Shown: positions 1-5,352 of the stretch, in pieces
Layout of the letters: every line of letters starts with the position of its first letter
Position numbering within the stretch: the stretch's first letter is position 1
Source of the DNA: Lachnospiraceae bacterium
Lineage (GTDB): Bacteria > Bacillota > Clostridia > Lachnospirales > Lachnospiraceae
Direction of reading: 5' to 3'
Length of the DNA: 16,013 bases
Assembly (NCBI GenBank): GCA_014804495.1
Contig: JAAUZS010000131.1
Span: forward strand, 1 to 16,013
Notes under the pieces: model-generated
Databases searched by the model: none
What the model was told of the DNA's origin: nothing
Seen by the model: the letters and a program-made list of their open reading frames with translations, nothing else
Program-made: the position numbers and the translations under genes

Positions 1-13
1 TATTGTTCGCCAT
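1..13 (-). CDS. 5' end of a leftward chromosomal gene (partial)
   Basis: The reverse strand reads ATG GCG AAC AAT into the window edge, giving Met-Ala-Asn-Asn. It is preceded at good spacing by a purine-rich AGAAGGA ribosome site (about positions 20-27). Only four codons are present, so the product cannot be named. The call rests on the start codon and ribosome site alone. The AT-rich 14-182 stretch would be its leader and promoter region; it holds no other gene that I can see. Confidence 0.45.
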
Positions 14-146
14 TTTATATATCCTTCTCTCTCATATTTTATTCTTTCCGTAGTTCTAAAAACCATCTAAATTAATTTAACACAATTTTGCAAGAAAATA
101 AATATATATAAAATAAAATTCACAAATAATGCACAATTTTTGCAGT

Positions 147-161
147 CGATATTGAATATCG
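147..161. promoter_or_regulatory. 15-bp palindrome, possible operator
   Basis: CGATATT-G-AATATCG is a perfect 7-bp inverted repeat around one base. It lies in the AT-rich stretch upstream of the leftward gene that starts at 13. It could be an operator for that gene. No regulator can be assigned, and no T-run follows it, so it is not an obvious terminator. Confidence 0.3.
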
Positions 162-182
162 TATTCCTTTTTTATCTATAAC

Positions 183-229
183 AAAAAATGAGAGCCGATC
201 AAACCGTATCACGACTTGATTAGCTCTCA
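183..229 (-). terminator. Rho-independent terminator, original end of the GGGtGRT transcript
   Basis: Read leftward, GAGAGC/GCTCTC arms (190-195 with 223-228, extended by one pair each side) and an inner ATCAA/TTGAT stem (198-202 with 216-220) are followed by six Us (A-run 183-188). It lies about 70 bp past the left copy of the GGGtGRT 3' end. The simplest reading is that it ended that gene's transcript before the element inserted between gene and terminator. Confidence 0.75.
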
Positions 230-296
230 ATTTAAGCCATTTTATGGTATTTCCTTATAATTCCCGACAAATTCATTAGAACTTTCGATAAATTCT

Positions 297-340
297 TTAG
301 AATTTCCCAGCCTTAGCAGCTTCCTCGATAGAAACTGCAA
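297..340. repeat. Left attachment core (displaced 3' end of the GGGtGRT gene)
   Basis: This 44-bp segment matches 12940-12983 with two differences (303 T against 12946 C; 327 G against 12970 A). Read leftward it encodes the last residues of the GGGtGRT protein, AVSIEEAAKAGKF, and TAA. Both differences are at third codon positions (AAA/AAG Lys, ATC/ATT Ile) and are silent. The longest identical block holding the crossover is 304-326. This copy has no upstream coding sequence and is the chromosomal remnant joined to the old terminator. Confidence 0.9.
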
Positions 341-371
341 GTATTGATTTTATAAGGATTTTAAGGCTATT

Positions 372-392
372 TGTGTGCTACTTGTGTGTGAC
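372..392. repeat. Left integrase arm-type sites (two 10-bp repeats)
   Basis: TGTGTGCTAC (372-381) and TGTGTGTGAC (383-392) are spaced 11 bp apart, one helical turn, about 30 bp inside the left core. The same repeat occurs four times inside the right end in the same orientation. That is the pattern of arm-type sites bound by the N-terminal domain of a tyrosine integrase. Binding is inferred. Confidence 0.65.
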
Positions 393-422
393 GTATGAAT
401 ATTTTTATCTATCCTGAAACAC

Positions 423-1355
423 TCAAAGACACACTCTTTTACTCTGACTAAACATAATTTCAATCTGTTTCTTTCGTTCTTCATACTCTGCCTGTATCTC
501 TGCCCTGCGCAAAGCTATATACTCCACCGTAGAAGTGAAACCATGCTCATTATATTTACTCATGCTGTTTCTATATGCCCCGGCTTCCACAATATCAAAT
601 TTTTCTAACAACTCACGCTTCGCCTTACCAATCCGCATCCTTCGCAAGCCTTTTTCTTTAATCTGCCTTATCCTATCTAATGATATGCCCTGCTCTCTAG
701 CAATTGCCGCCATTGTCCGATTATTTATGAATATCTCTCTTATTATACTGTTCTCTCTATCGCTTGTGAAACGCTCCACAATGTCCCATAATTCGCTTTT
801 AGAGTGTTCTGCATACATTTTATCTATCGTTTCATTTTCAAGGTTAAAATCAGCCTGTATGGCATCCGCAAGTATCAAACTATTATCATCTGCTATAGGA
901 GTATCTAAACTAGCCACCCCCTGCATCTGTATTTTTAATTCTGGCAGCAGTTCTATAGATATATTCATTCTGTCAACTATTTCTTTATCTGTAGGCATTC
1001 TGCATAATTTATATTCTAACTCATGTACGGTTTTATTGTAACGTGTCATTTTCTGTCTTGTGTGGCTCGGTATTCGCACCGTAGAGCCACACTTTTCAAT
1101 ATAGCGTTGTACTGACTGCCTTATCCAATACACGGCATATGTCATAAATAACACATTCTCAGATGTTTCATAATGCTGTACTGCTTCCCATAGTCCAAAA
1201 TAAGATTCTTGCAATAGGTCAGCTTCGCACTCATAGGCAGTATATGGCTTTATGAATTTTTTAATCAATGGCAGATTGCTTTCATACAGTAATTGCATAT
1301 TATCCGTTACAGAATAACCGTTCCTAATTTCAGTAACTATTTGCTCATTCGTCAT
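423..1355 (-). CDS. Sigma-70 family RNA polymerase sigma factor (element-encoded)
   Basis: The 310-residue protein has sigma region 2 at about residues 25-87 (DLLQES..GLWEAV.HY, then FMTYAVYWIRQSVQRYI), a region 3-like segment at 92-140 starting STVRIPSHT, and region 4 at about 185-245 with the helix-turn-helix TMAAIAREQGISLDRIRQIK. It should bind core RNA polymerase and redirect it to particular promoters. The layout is that of RpoD-like factors without region 1, followed by an unusual basic/acidic tail of about 60 residues. It is the last leftward gene, next to the left att site and downstream of the serine recombinase. ATG at 1355 follows a GGGGTAGGTG ribosome site. Which promoters it serves (the element's late operon or a helper phage) cannot be read from sequence. 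Confidence 0.85.
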   Translation of the reverse strand: MTNEQIVTEIRNGYSVTDNMQLLYESNLPLIKKFIKPYTAYECEADLLQESYFGLWEAVQHYETSENVLFMTYAVYWIRQSVQRYIEKCGSTVRIPSHTRQKMTRYNKTVHELEYKLCRMPTDKEIVDRMNISIELLPELKIQMQGVASLDTPIADDNSLILADAIQADFNLENETIDKMYAEHSKSELWDIVERFTSDRENSIIREIFINNRTMAAIAREQGISLDRIRQIKEKGLRRMRIGKAKRELLEKFDIVEAGAYRNSMSKYNEHGFTSTVEYIALRRAEIQAEYEERKKQIEIMFSQSKRVCL

Positions 1356-1404
1356 TGCAATGCACCTACCCCTTTGATATAATTTTGAGTAGATGCAGGA
1401 TATT

Positions 1405-1443
1405 AAAGAGAAGTCTAACAGTAGGAAGTAGTGACTTCTCTTT
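1405..1443. promoter_or_regulatory. Strong hairpin in the leader of the sigma factor gene
   Basis: AAAGAGAAGTC (1405-1415) and GACTTCTCTTT (1433-1443) form a perfect 11-bp stem with a 17-base loop, about 50 bp upstream of the sigma factor start. On the plus strand it is followed by TTTTAT; on the minus strand the trailing T-run is only three. It could be a terminator for stray rightward transcription, or an attenuator or RNA-stability element in the sigma factor leader. Confidence 0.5.
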
Positions 1444-1500
1444 TATATTATCACAAAACCGCCTTTTTGTATATTTAGATAATTTATACTGGCAGCAGGA

Positions 1501-1563
1501 CTAAGCCTTTTTGAAAATGTCCGGCAGAAAAAGCCGCTTAGTAGGGATTGTGTACGATTTCAT
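1501..1563 (-). CDS. Possible 20-residue peptide in a structured leader
   Basis: ATG at 1563 opens a 20-codon frame, MKSYTIPTKRLFLPDIFKKA, ending in TAG. A strong AGGTGGGGG ribosome site lies six bases upstream. In the RNA, TAGTAGG just before that ribosome site can pair with CCTACTA inside the frame, which would enclose the start. The frame lies between the serine recombinase and the sigma factor. The peptide is basic, not obviously membrane-spanning, and resembles nothing I recognise. It could be a regulatory leader peptide or chance. Confidence 0.35.
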   Translation of the reverse strand: MKSYTIPTKRLFLPDIFKKA

Positions 1564-1635
1564 ATAAAACCCCCACCTACTACATACTGCCAAAGAAAAA
1601 GGCAGCAGTCCATACGAACTCCGCCTAAGCAATCA

Positions 1636-2313
1636 TTATTCTGCTTTCATTTCTCGTTTATATTTATAGAATGTATTCCTTGCAAGCCCTATCAGCTTCA
1701 TGCAATCTGCATCTGACAAAGTACCATTAAAATCTTTGCTATGCTTCTGTATCTGCTTTTTTGCTTCAATAGATTTCTTTGTTGTCAACTTTACTCCTTG
1801 CTTCTGTCCTATCTGCTTACCATTTAATCTTGCTGTTTCTATGCCCTCTTTTGTTCTCTGATGCAAGTCCTGTACTTCTTTCTCTGATTGCTCAAATGCA
1901 AGTCTTATCTGCTCTTTTGCAAGTGACATAAGATATTTATTTACACCCTCTAAAATAAAATCAACATTTGTCCCAGTCATTGATATATTACTTTCTAAGG
2001 CTTTCTTATATGTGCTTGTATTGATGTGCGGCTCTTTCAGAAAAACAAGCTCTATACCTTTATTATACAGTTCCTCATACAGACAAAAGCCTTCGTCTGC
2101 GTTCCTGCTCATTCGTGATACACTATCAAAAATGATTGTATCTCCTGCTTTCGCTCTCTTATACAGCTTATTCCATTCTGGTCTATCCTGCTTTGTTCCT
2201 GTATATACTTCTTGTATTATTACAGCCTTATCATAACTGCTCTTAATATTTCTTATCTGTCTATCAATGCTCTGCTGCTTTGTACTTATCCTACAATATC
2301 CATACATACACAT
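1636..2313 (-). CDS. Serine recombinase, resolvase/invertase family
   Basis: The 225-residue protein opens with the resolvase catalytic motif YGYCRISTKQQS (Arg8, nucleophile Ser10), followed by FDSVSRMSRN (Arg67 and Arg70), both typical of the family. A long helical segment follows and a C-terminal HTH, SDADCMKLIGLARNTFYKYKRE. Members cut and rejoin DNA at paired sites through a 5'-phosphoserine link, as resolvases or invertases. The frame is open to 2400, but I start at ATG 2313: GAGAGAGGG sits eight bases upstream, and the promoter (2372-2400) overlaps the extra 29 codons. Integration is better explained by the tyrosine integrase, so this enzyme may resolve multimers or invert a segment. 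No crossover site is proven. Confidence 0.85.
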   Translation of the reverse strand: MCMYGYCRISTKQQSIDRQIRNIKSSYDKAVIIQEVYTGTKQDRPEWNKLYKRAKAGDTIIFDSVSRMSRNADEGFCLYEELYNKGIELVFLKEPHINTSTYKKALESNISMTGTNVDFILEGVNKYLMSLAKEQIRLAFEQSEKEVQDLHQRTKEGIETARLNGKQIGQKQGVKLTTKKSIEAKKQIQKHSKDFNGTLSDADCMKLIGLARNTFYKYKREMKAE

Positions 2314-2333
2314 TAGCAATGCCCTCTCTCTTT

Positions 2334-2442
2334 TAGTATCATTTCTATCGTTCGTTTGTTTTGATACTATTATTATATCTCTTATTATTGTTGTTGTCAA
2401 CGACTTTTGATACTATGTGTATATACATTATTTTTGATACTA
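2334..2442. repeat. Four TGATACTA repeats around the serine recombinase promoter
   Basis: TTTTGATACTA occurs identically at 2359-2369, 2405-2415 and 2432-2442, and its core in inverted form (TAGTATCA) at 2334-2341. They flank the promoter: one copy at about +1, one just upstream of the -35, one further upstream, and the inverted one in the leader. This could be an operator for autoregulation, or a recombination (res-like) site bound by the recombinase. Confidence 0.65.
2372..2400 (-). promoter_or_regulatory. Consensus sigma-A promoter of the serine recombinase
   Basis: Read leftward: TTGACA (2400-2395), a 17-base spacer, TATAAT (2377-2372). Both hexamers are perfect consensus. Transcription would begin near 2365, giving a leader of about 50 bases before ATG 2313. 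Such a strong promoter beside repeated operators suggests the gene is normally repressed. Confidence 0.85.
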
Positions 2443-2527
2443 GCATTGCAAACTTACAGTTATTTGGATAGTCAGCAAACCTATTACACATTACATGCAT
2501 TATTAGTCAAATGACAGAAATATTAAT

Positions 2528-2556
2528 TTGCCTAAAAAGAAAGAATATGCTAGAAT
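2528..2556 (+). promoter_or_regulatory. Promoter of the type I toxin mRNA
   Basis: TTGCCT (2528-2533), a 17-base spacer ending in TGC, and TAGAAT (2551-2556) form a good extended -10 promoter. The start would be near 2563, about 64 bases before the toxin start codon. Confidence 0.75.
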
Positions 2557-2626
2557 GACAGACAGGAAAACAACCGTGTTGCAGGGTGGGCTGACCCGAT
2601 ATTCATATTGAATGGAGGTGATGCCT

Positions 2627-2716
2627 ATGAAAAATCATTTCGATTTTAAGGACGTAATGACCTTTGGTCTATTCCTTTTGGCATTGCTTACATTCGTTTT
2701 TACGTTTTGTAAGTAA
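2627..2716 (+). CDS. Type I toxin, holin-like small membrane peptide
   Basis: The 29-residue peptide MKNHFDFKDVMTFGLFLLALLTFVFTFCK has a short polar head and one hydrophobic segment (about residues 11-28) ending in Cys-Lys. This matches the putative holin-like toxin (Hol_Tox) pattern, MTFGLFxLxLLTF. Such peptides insert into the membrane and stop growth. GGAGG at 2614-2618 is eight bases from ATG 2627, whereas ATG 2621 is too close, so 2627 is the likely start. The gene has its own promoter and terminator and faces an antisense RNA that overlaps its 3' UTR, as in TxpA/RatA and BsrG/SR4. It runs opposite to the genes on both sides. It is too short for normal gene callers. Toxicity is inferred. 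Confidence 0.75.
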   Translation: MKNHFDFKDVMTFGLFLLALLTFVFTFCK

Positions 2717-2726
2717 AGCTACATAG

Positions 2727-2763
2727 AAAAACCACCCCTAAACTTTGGCTGAGTACGGGGTGG
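2727..2763 (-). terminator. Terminator of the antitoxin RNA and of the leftward operon
   Basis: Read leftward, CCACCCC (2763-2757) pairs with GGGGTGG (2738-2732) and is followed by five Us (2731-2727). The stem can extend further through ATAGAAA/TTTCTAT (2723-2729 with 2766-2772). Apart from the antitoxin RNA, it would also stop read-through from the gene ending at 2870. Confidence 0.75.
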
Positions 2764-2786
2764 AATTTCTATCATCATACTTGGTC

Positions 2787-2812
2787 AACCCACCTTGTGG
2801 GCGGTTGTTTTT
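2787..2812 (+). terminator. Terminator of the toxin mRNA
   Basis: CCCAC (2789-2793), loop CTT and GTGGG (2797-2801) are followed by CGGTTG and a T-run ending at 2812. The implied toxin mRNA is about 250 nt (2563-2812). Confidence 0.65.
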
Positions 2813-2827
2813 CCTATTCACATTTCT

Positions 2828-2856
2828 AATATAACATACGCTTAAAGCATATTCAA
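2828..2856 (-). promoter_or_regulatory. Promoter of the antisense antitoxin RNA
   Basis: Read leftward: TTGAAT (2856-2851), a 17-base spacer, TATATT (2833-2828), four of six and five of six matches to consensus. It lies just past the end of the upstream leftward gene, with a predicted start near 2821. Confidence 0.65.
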
Positions 2857-2869
2857 GAACTAATTACCG

Positions 2870-3226
2870 TTAATGTAAACCGTTAGGAAAATAATAAACT
2901 GCCGCCTTCTGTGGCTCTACAGGCTTAAAATAATCATCTGGATTTTCTCCGGCTTCTATCAATTCTTGCCGACATTGCTCTATCCTCTGTAAAAGTTCTT
3001 CCCGACTCTCACCAGTTATCGCCATTACATCTTCTAAAGAGAAATATTCATGCTGCTTAAATTCTTTTCCCAGACTCATTCTAAGCAAATTATAGGTGAT
3101 TATTGGTGTAAAGCCCTGTTGCTCTATGCCGTCATTAAAAAGCCTTGTTATTAGGTCTTTAGATACCCCAAACTTGCCGTAGGAAGAATAAAGCTGATTT
3201 ATAGCCCATTCTGCGGTTATTGCCAT
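2870..3226 (-). CDS. Hypothetical protein, 118 aa, last gene of the small-gene operon
   Basis: I do not recognise this soluble protein. The N-terminal part (residues 1-50) looks helical. Residues 60-100 (LEDVMAITGESREELLQRIEQCRQELIEAGENPDDYF) read as a small helical, possibly DNA-binding or coiled segment. No membrane segment or catalytic motif is visible. ATG at 3226 follows an AAAGTAGG ribosome site at seven bases. It lies 15 bp after the next gene upstream and is clearly in the same leftward operon. It precedes the toxin-antitoxin module, so its transcript would run through the antitoxin region before the terminator at 2727. Confidence 0.75.
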   Translation of the reverse strand: MAITAEWAINQLYSSYGKFGVSKDLITRLFNDGIEQQGFTPIITYNLLRMSLGKEFKQHEYFSLEDVMAITGESREELLQRIEQCRQELIEAGENPDDYFKPVEPQKAAVYYFPNGLH

Positions 3227-3241
3227 ATTAAAACCTACTTT

Positions 3242-3565
3242 CTATCTATAATAGTTCAGGATTTTTTCTCTTTCTATTTCTCCTGTTGTTTGCTTGCCCA
3301 ACTTTCTTGCAAGCCTTACCGCTGCTGATTCTTCCGGTTTTTTCTTTTCTTTTGGCTTGTGATGCAGAAATGTTATTCCATTGGGAGCCGTTGTCCGCTC
3401 TGCTCCTATTTCTTGGCAAATGTCCGGTAAGGACTTAAGAGCAGCATAGTAGTCAATTCCTTGACTTGTAATAGCAACAAGTGCTTGTCCATCAGTGATG
3501 CCGTCTTTTCCGGCTGCTTCCAGCATTTCCGAAAGTGTTATTTTTGCATTTTCCATAACTTCCAT
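3242..3565 (-). CDS. Hypothetical protein, 107 aa
   Basis: No family is recognised. The N-terminal half (NAKITLSEMLEAAGKDGITDGQALVAITSQGIDYYAALKSLP) looks like a compact helical fold. The C-terminal 40 residues are highly charged and basic (KPKEKKKPEE, then RLARKLGKQTTGEIEREK). The frame is open to a GTG at 3580, but that GTG is part of the AAAGTGAGG ribosome site. ATG at 3565, nine bases downstream, is the better start. It is part of the tightly packed leftward operon, 18 bp from each neighbour. Confidence 0.75.
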   Translation of the reverse strand: MEVMENAKITLSEMLEAAGKDGITDGQALVAITSQGIDYYAALKSLPDICQEIGAERTTAPNGITFLHHKPKEKKKPEESAAVRLARKLGKQTTGEIEREKILNYYR

Positions 3566-3583
3566 GATGTCATACCTCACTTT

Positions 3584-3826
3584 CTACATTACTTCTTTTG
3601 CTCGCCGTATTGCAAATTCTGGATCATGTGTCGCTTTTGCTATCTGCCGCCAACGTGCCATCCTGTCTGGTTCTTTCATAATATTTCGCATTTGCTCTTG
3701 TTCCTCCTGCTCCTTTTGTGCAAATAGTGCTGCCAATCCCGGATTATTCCGCTCAAAATCCCAAATAATTTTTTGGTTATCTGTTCCCCGAATTGATTTA
3801 ATTTTTTTCCATTCTTCAAAAGTCAT
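3584..3826 (-). CDS. Hypothetical small charged protein, 80 aa
   Basis: No family is recognised. Starting MTFEEWKKIK, it is largely helical and rich in Glu, Gln, Lys and Arg, with a likely short coiled segment at QKEQEEQEQMRNIMKE. Its pattern E-E-W-K-K ... NNPGL ... QKEQEE resembles the C-terminal part of the upstream gene (EDFKKA ... SSPDR ... YQERLEKE), so the two may be diverged duplicates. ATG 3826 follows GCGAGGT by eight bases; an ATG five bases earlier reaches a stop after two codons and is rejected. Confidence 0.7.
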   Translation of the reverse strand: MTFEEWKKIKSIRGTDNQKIIWDFERNNPGLAALFAQKEQEEQEQMRNIMKEPDRMARWRQIAKATHDPEFAIRRAKEVM

Positions 3827-3832
3827 AACATT

Positions 3833-4186
3833 TTACCTCGCTTTCTCTTTTTCCAGTCTTTCTTGATAATATTTATAGCGGTCTGGACTGCTTTGTTTTA
3901 ATTCAACTAATGTTTGATAACAGCTAGATTTTGTTAATGCTTTCTTAAAATCCTCATAATTTTCAATTTTCTTTTTCTGCTCCATGTCGCATACCTCACT
4001 TTTCTTTGTTTGGCTTTCAGGTCGTTTGATTCTGCCGGAACACAGCCCAGAATAAAAATCCCATAGCCTTTCATTATCTTTTTCGCTTATCTGCGCAAGC
4101 CGCCGTTCACGTTCCGCGCTGTTTGGTGGTGCTGAAAACACATAATCACATACTTTTTTCATGTGTTCATATTCTGCTAATGTCAT
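3833..4186 (-). CDS. Hypothetical protein, 117 aa, probably two joined small genes
   Basis: Residues 1-67 (MTLAEYEHMKKVCDYVF...) and 68-117 (MEQKKKIENYEDFKKAL...) look like two small helical charged proteins in one frame. Upstream of Met68 (ATG at 3985) is AAAAGTGAGGT with good spacing, the same ribosome-site cassette found before the other genes of this operon. A separate 50-residue product (3833-3985) may therefore be made, or two genes became fused when the stop between them was lost. The frame is open to 4237, but ATG 4186 has its own AAAGTGAGG site six bases upstream and is preferred. Function is unknown. Confidence 0.65.
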   Translation of the reverse strand: MTLAEYEHMKKVCDYVFSAPPNSAERERRLAQISEKDNERLWDFYSGLCSGRIKRPESQTKKSEVCDMEQKKKIENYEDFKKALTKSSCYQTLVELKQSSPDRYKYYQERLEKEKAR

Positions 4187-4233
4187 ACTAAACCTCACTT
4201 TCTTTGTGATAAATTTGATAGTTACCATAAGAA

Positions 4234-4494
4234 TCATTTATCCGGCATATACATAATCGGACATCCCTTTATTGACAGTCCGTAAAACCGCTTTAATTCG
4301 TCCGACATACGCCTCTTTATTAGCGACATTTCGGGATAAATTCTTCTAAGTATAGGGCGAACTGTATATATAGCAAAACTATATTTTTCACACATTTTAA
4401 TGCAAAATTCAGTTTCCAAAATATAACCCTGCTGCTTAATCATGTTATCAAGTTCATCTTTTAAAACTTCTTCTACATGGTTTTTAAATGTCAT
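4234..4494 (-). CDS. Hypothetical protein, 86 aa, coupled to the small-terminase-like gene
   Basis: No family is recognised. The protein is mixed helical and basic in its C-terminal half (RPILRRIYPEMSLIKRRMSDELKRFYG), which could form a small winged-helix-like or nucleic-acid-binding domain; that is a guess. Its ATG at 4494 lies inside the end of the upstream small-terminase-like gene (11-bp overlap) with GGAGGTG just ahead, so the two are probably translationally coupled. Such coupling hints at a shared packaging role. Confidence 0.7.
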   Translation of the reverse strand: MTFKNHVEEVLKDELDNMIKQQGYILETEFCIKMCEKYSFAIYTVRPILRRIYPEMSLIKRRMSDELKRFYGLSIKGCPIMYMPDK

Positions 4495-5023
4495 GCTCCA
4501 CCTCCTCTATTCCTAATTGTGGTAAAGTCTCACAACTTGGCGGCGAATCATCGAATAGGTTAAATTTTGGCAATTCAGCAGCCGTCAATATTCGTTTTTC
4601 TTCTTTGTTTGGTATGCTTTCTTCAATAGAAATAGCATCTTTGTATGATAACCAGTTTTTCATGAGAAAGATTCCGCTTGGAGGGCTTATCTTACCACCT
4701 AACATAGCCTGCTCGATAAATGCCCCAATAAATGCTTTTGCAGACTGTACATATTCCTGACACTTTTCACTGCAATTCGTTCCATTGTTCCAGTTAAATA
4801 ATGTTGTCCGGCTGATATGTAATGCCATACATAAGCTTTCAATGCCTGGTCGAATACTGGAGCTTTGACAAAATGAAAAATACTCGTCAATCCGCTGTTT
4901 AATTTCCTCGTCTGTTGTCGGCTTGCCCCTGTCATGCAACTGCTTCAATGATGAAACAATCTCTTGTACTGTTGATGGTTCTAAATCGTCAATCTGCCTT
5001 TGTGGATAACTGTTTTTTGCCAT
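4484..5023 (-). CDS. Small terminase subunit-like DNA-packaging protein
   Basis: The 179-residue protein has a disordered start, a helix EEIKQRIDEYFSFCQ (39-53), a HTH IESLCMALHISRTTLFNWNNG (61-81), then FIGAFIEQAMLGGKISPPSGIFLMKNWLSYKDA (98-130) and an acidic tail. This order resembles gp3-type small terminases such as that of P22, where an HTH helix-rich core is followed by an LNANIIARDLGLADK-like stretch. Such proteins recognise the DNA to be packaged. Without large terminase or portal genes nearby, a role in diverting a helper phage's packaging motor is likely, as for SaPI TerS. ATG 5023 follows AAAGAGGT. The HNH gene lies 83 bp upstream. Assignment is by pattern; the family is divergent. 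Confidence 0.6.
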   Translation of the reverse strand: MAKNSYPQRQIDDLEPSTVQEIVSSLKQLHDRGKPTTDEEIKQRIDEYFSFCQSSSIRPGIESLCMALHISRTTLFNWNNGTNCSEKCQEYVQSAKAFIGAFIEQAMLGGKISPPSGIFLMKNWLSYKDAISIEESIPNKEEKRILTAAELPKFNLFDDSPPSCETLPQLGIEEVEHDI

Positions 5024-5106
5024 GTTTTACCTCTTTTCTGCTGATTTCAGCTAGTTTTTATAAAATTTCTTTTTATGATGTTAAGATTGCGTGTGACACT
5101 TAGCTT

Positions 5107-5352
5107 TTACTCTCTTTTGCGGTTATAATATGCATGTATCTTCTTATGACATGAACCGCACAAAGTGCAAAGGTCTGTAAGTACATTCTCATTGCCTAAT
5201 CTGGCATAGGTCACATGATGCACCTGTATGCTTTTAATACGTTCAATCGGTCTACCGCACATCACACAACCACCATCAATAGCTATGCGTTCCTGTTTCT
5301 TAGCTTCCCAAGCATCACTACGTATATAATCTTTATACTGTTGTGTCTGCAT
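5107..5352 (-). CDS. HNH endonuclease
   Basis: The 81-residue protein carries the classic phage HNH layout: C29-x2-C32, catalytic V-HH-VTYARLGNEN (His45-His46, Asn54), then LC-x2-C-x2-CH-x3-H (Cys62, Cys65, Cys68, His69, His73). It is a metal-dependent DNA nuclease with a zinc-binding scaffold. In cos phages a small HNH protein next to the terminase takes part in cutting packaged DNA, and here it is immediately upstream of the small-terminase-like gene. ATG 5352 follows AAGGAG at ten bases and overlaps the preceding gene by 20 bp. The pairing is strong evidence for a packaging module. Confidence 0.85.
   Translation of the reverse strand: MQTQQYKDYIRSDAWEAKKQERIAIDGGCVMCGRPIERIKSIQVHHVTYARLGNENVLTDLCTLCGSCHKKIHAYYNRKRE

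Larger units (their letters stand above)
2727..2821 (-). ncRNA. Predicted antisense antitoxin RNA (about 95 nt)
   Basis: A leftward promoter at 2828-2856 and a leftward terminator ending at 2727 define an RNA of about 95 nt. It is fully complementary to the 3' UTR of the toxin mRNA, including that mRNA's terminator. Tail-to-tail overlap at the 3' ends is the layout of RatA and SR4 in Bacillus type I systems, where duplex formation leads to toxin mRNA decay or blocked translation. Both ends are predicted. Confidence 0.65.

Noticed and set aside
372..392. CRISPR array or simple-sequence repeat in the TGTGTG-rich ends
   Set aside because: The repeats are only 10 bp, 11-14 bp apart, with no spacers; the position beside att cores fits integrase arms.
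535..1041. Rightward 168-codon frame
   Set aside because: It is antisense to the clearly coding sigma factor gene and has no recognisable domain.
2314..2400. N-terminal extension of the serine recombinase
   Set aside because: The consensus promoter and a repeat copy lie inside it, and a good ribosome site precedes the ATG at 2313.
3566..3580. GTG start at 3580 for the 107-residue gene
   Set aside because: The GTG is part of the AAAGTGAGG ribosome site itself; ATG 3565 has proper spacing.
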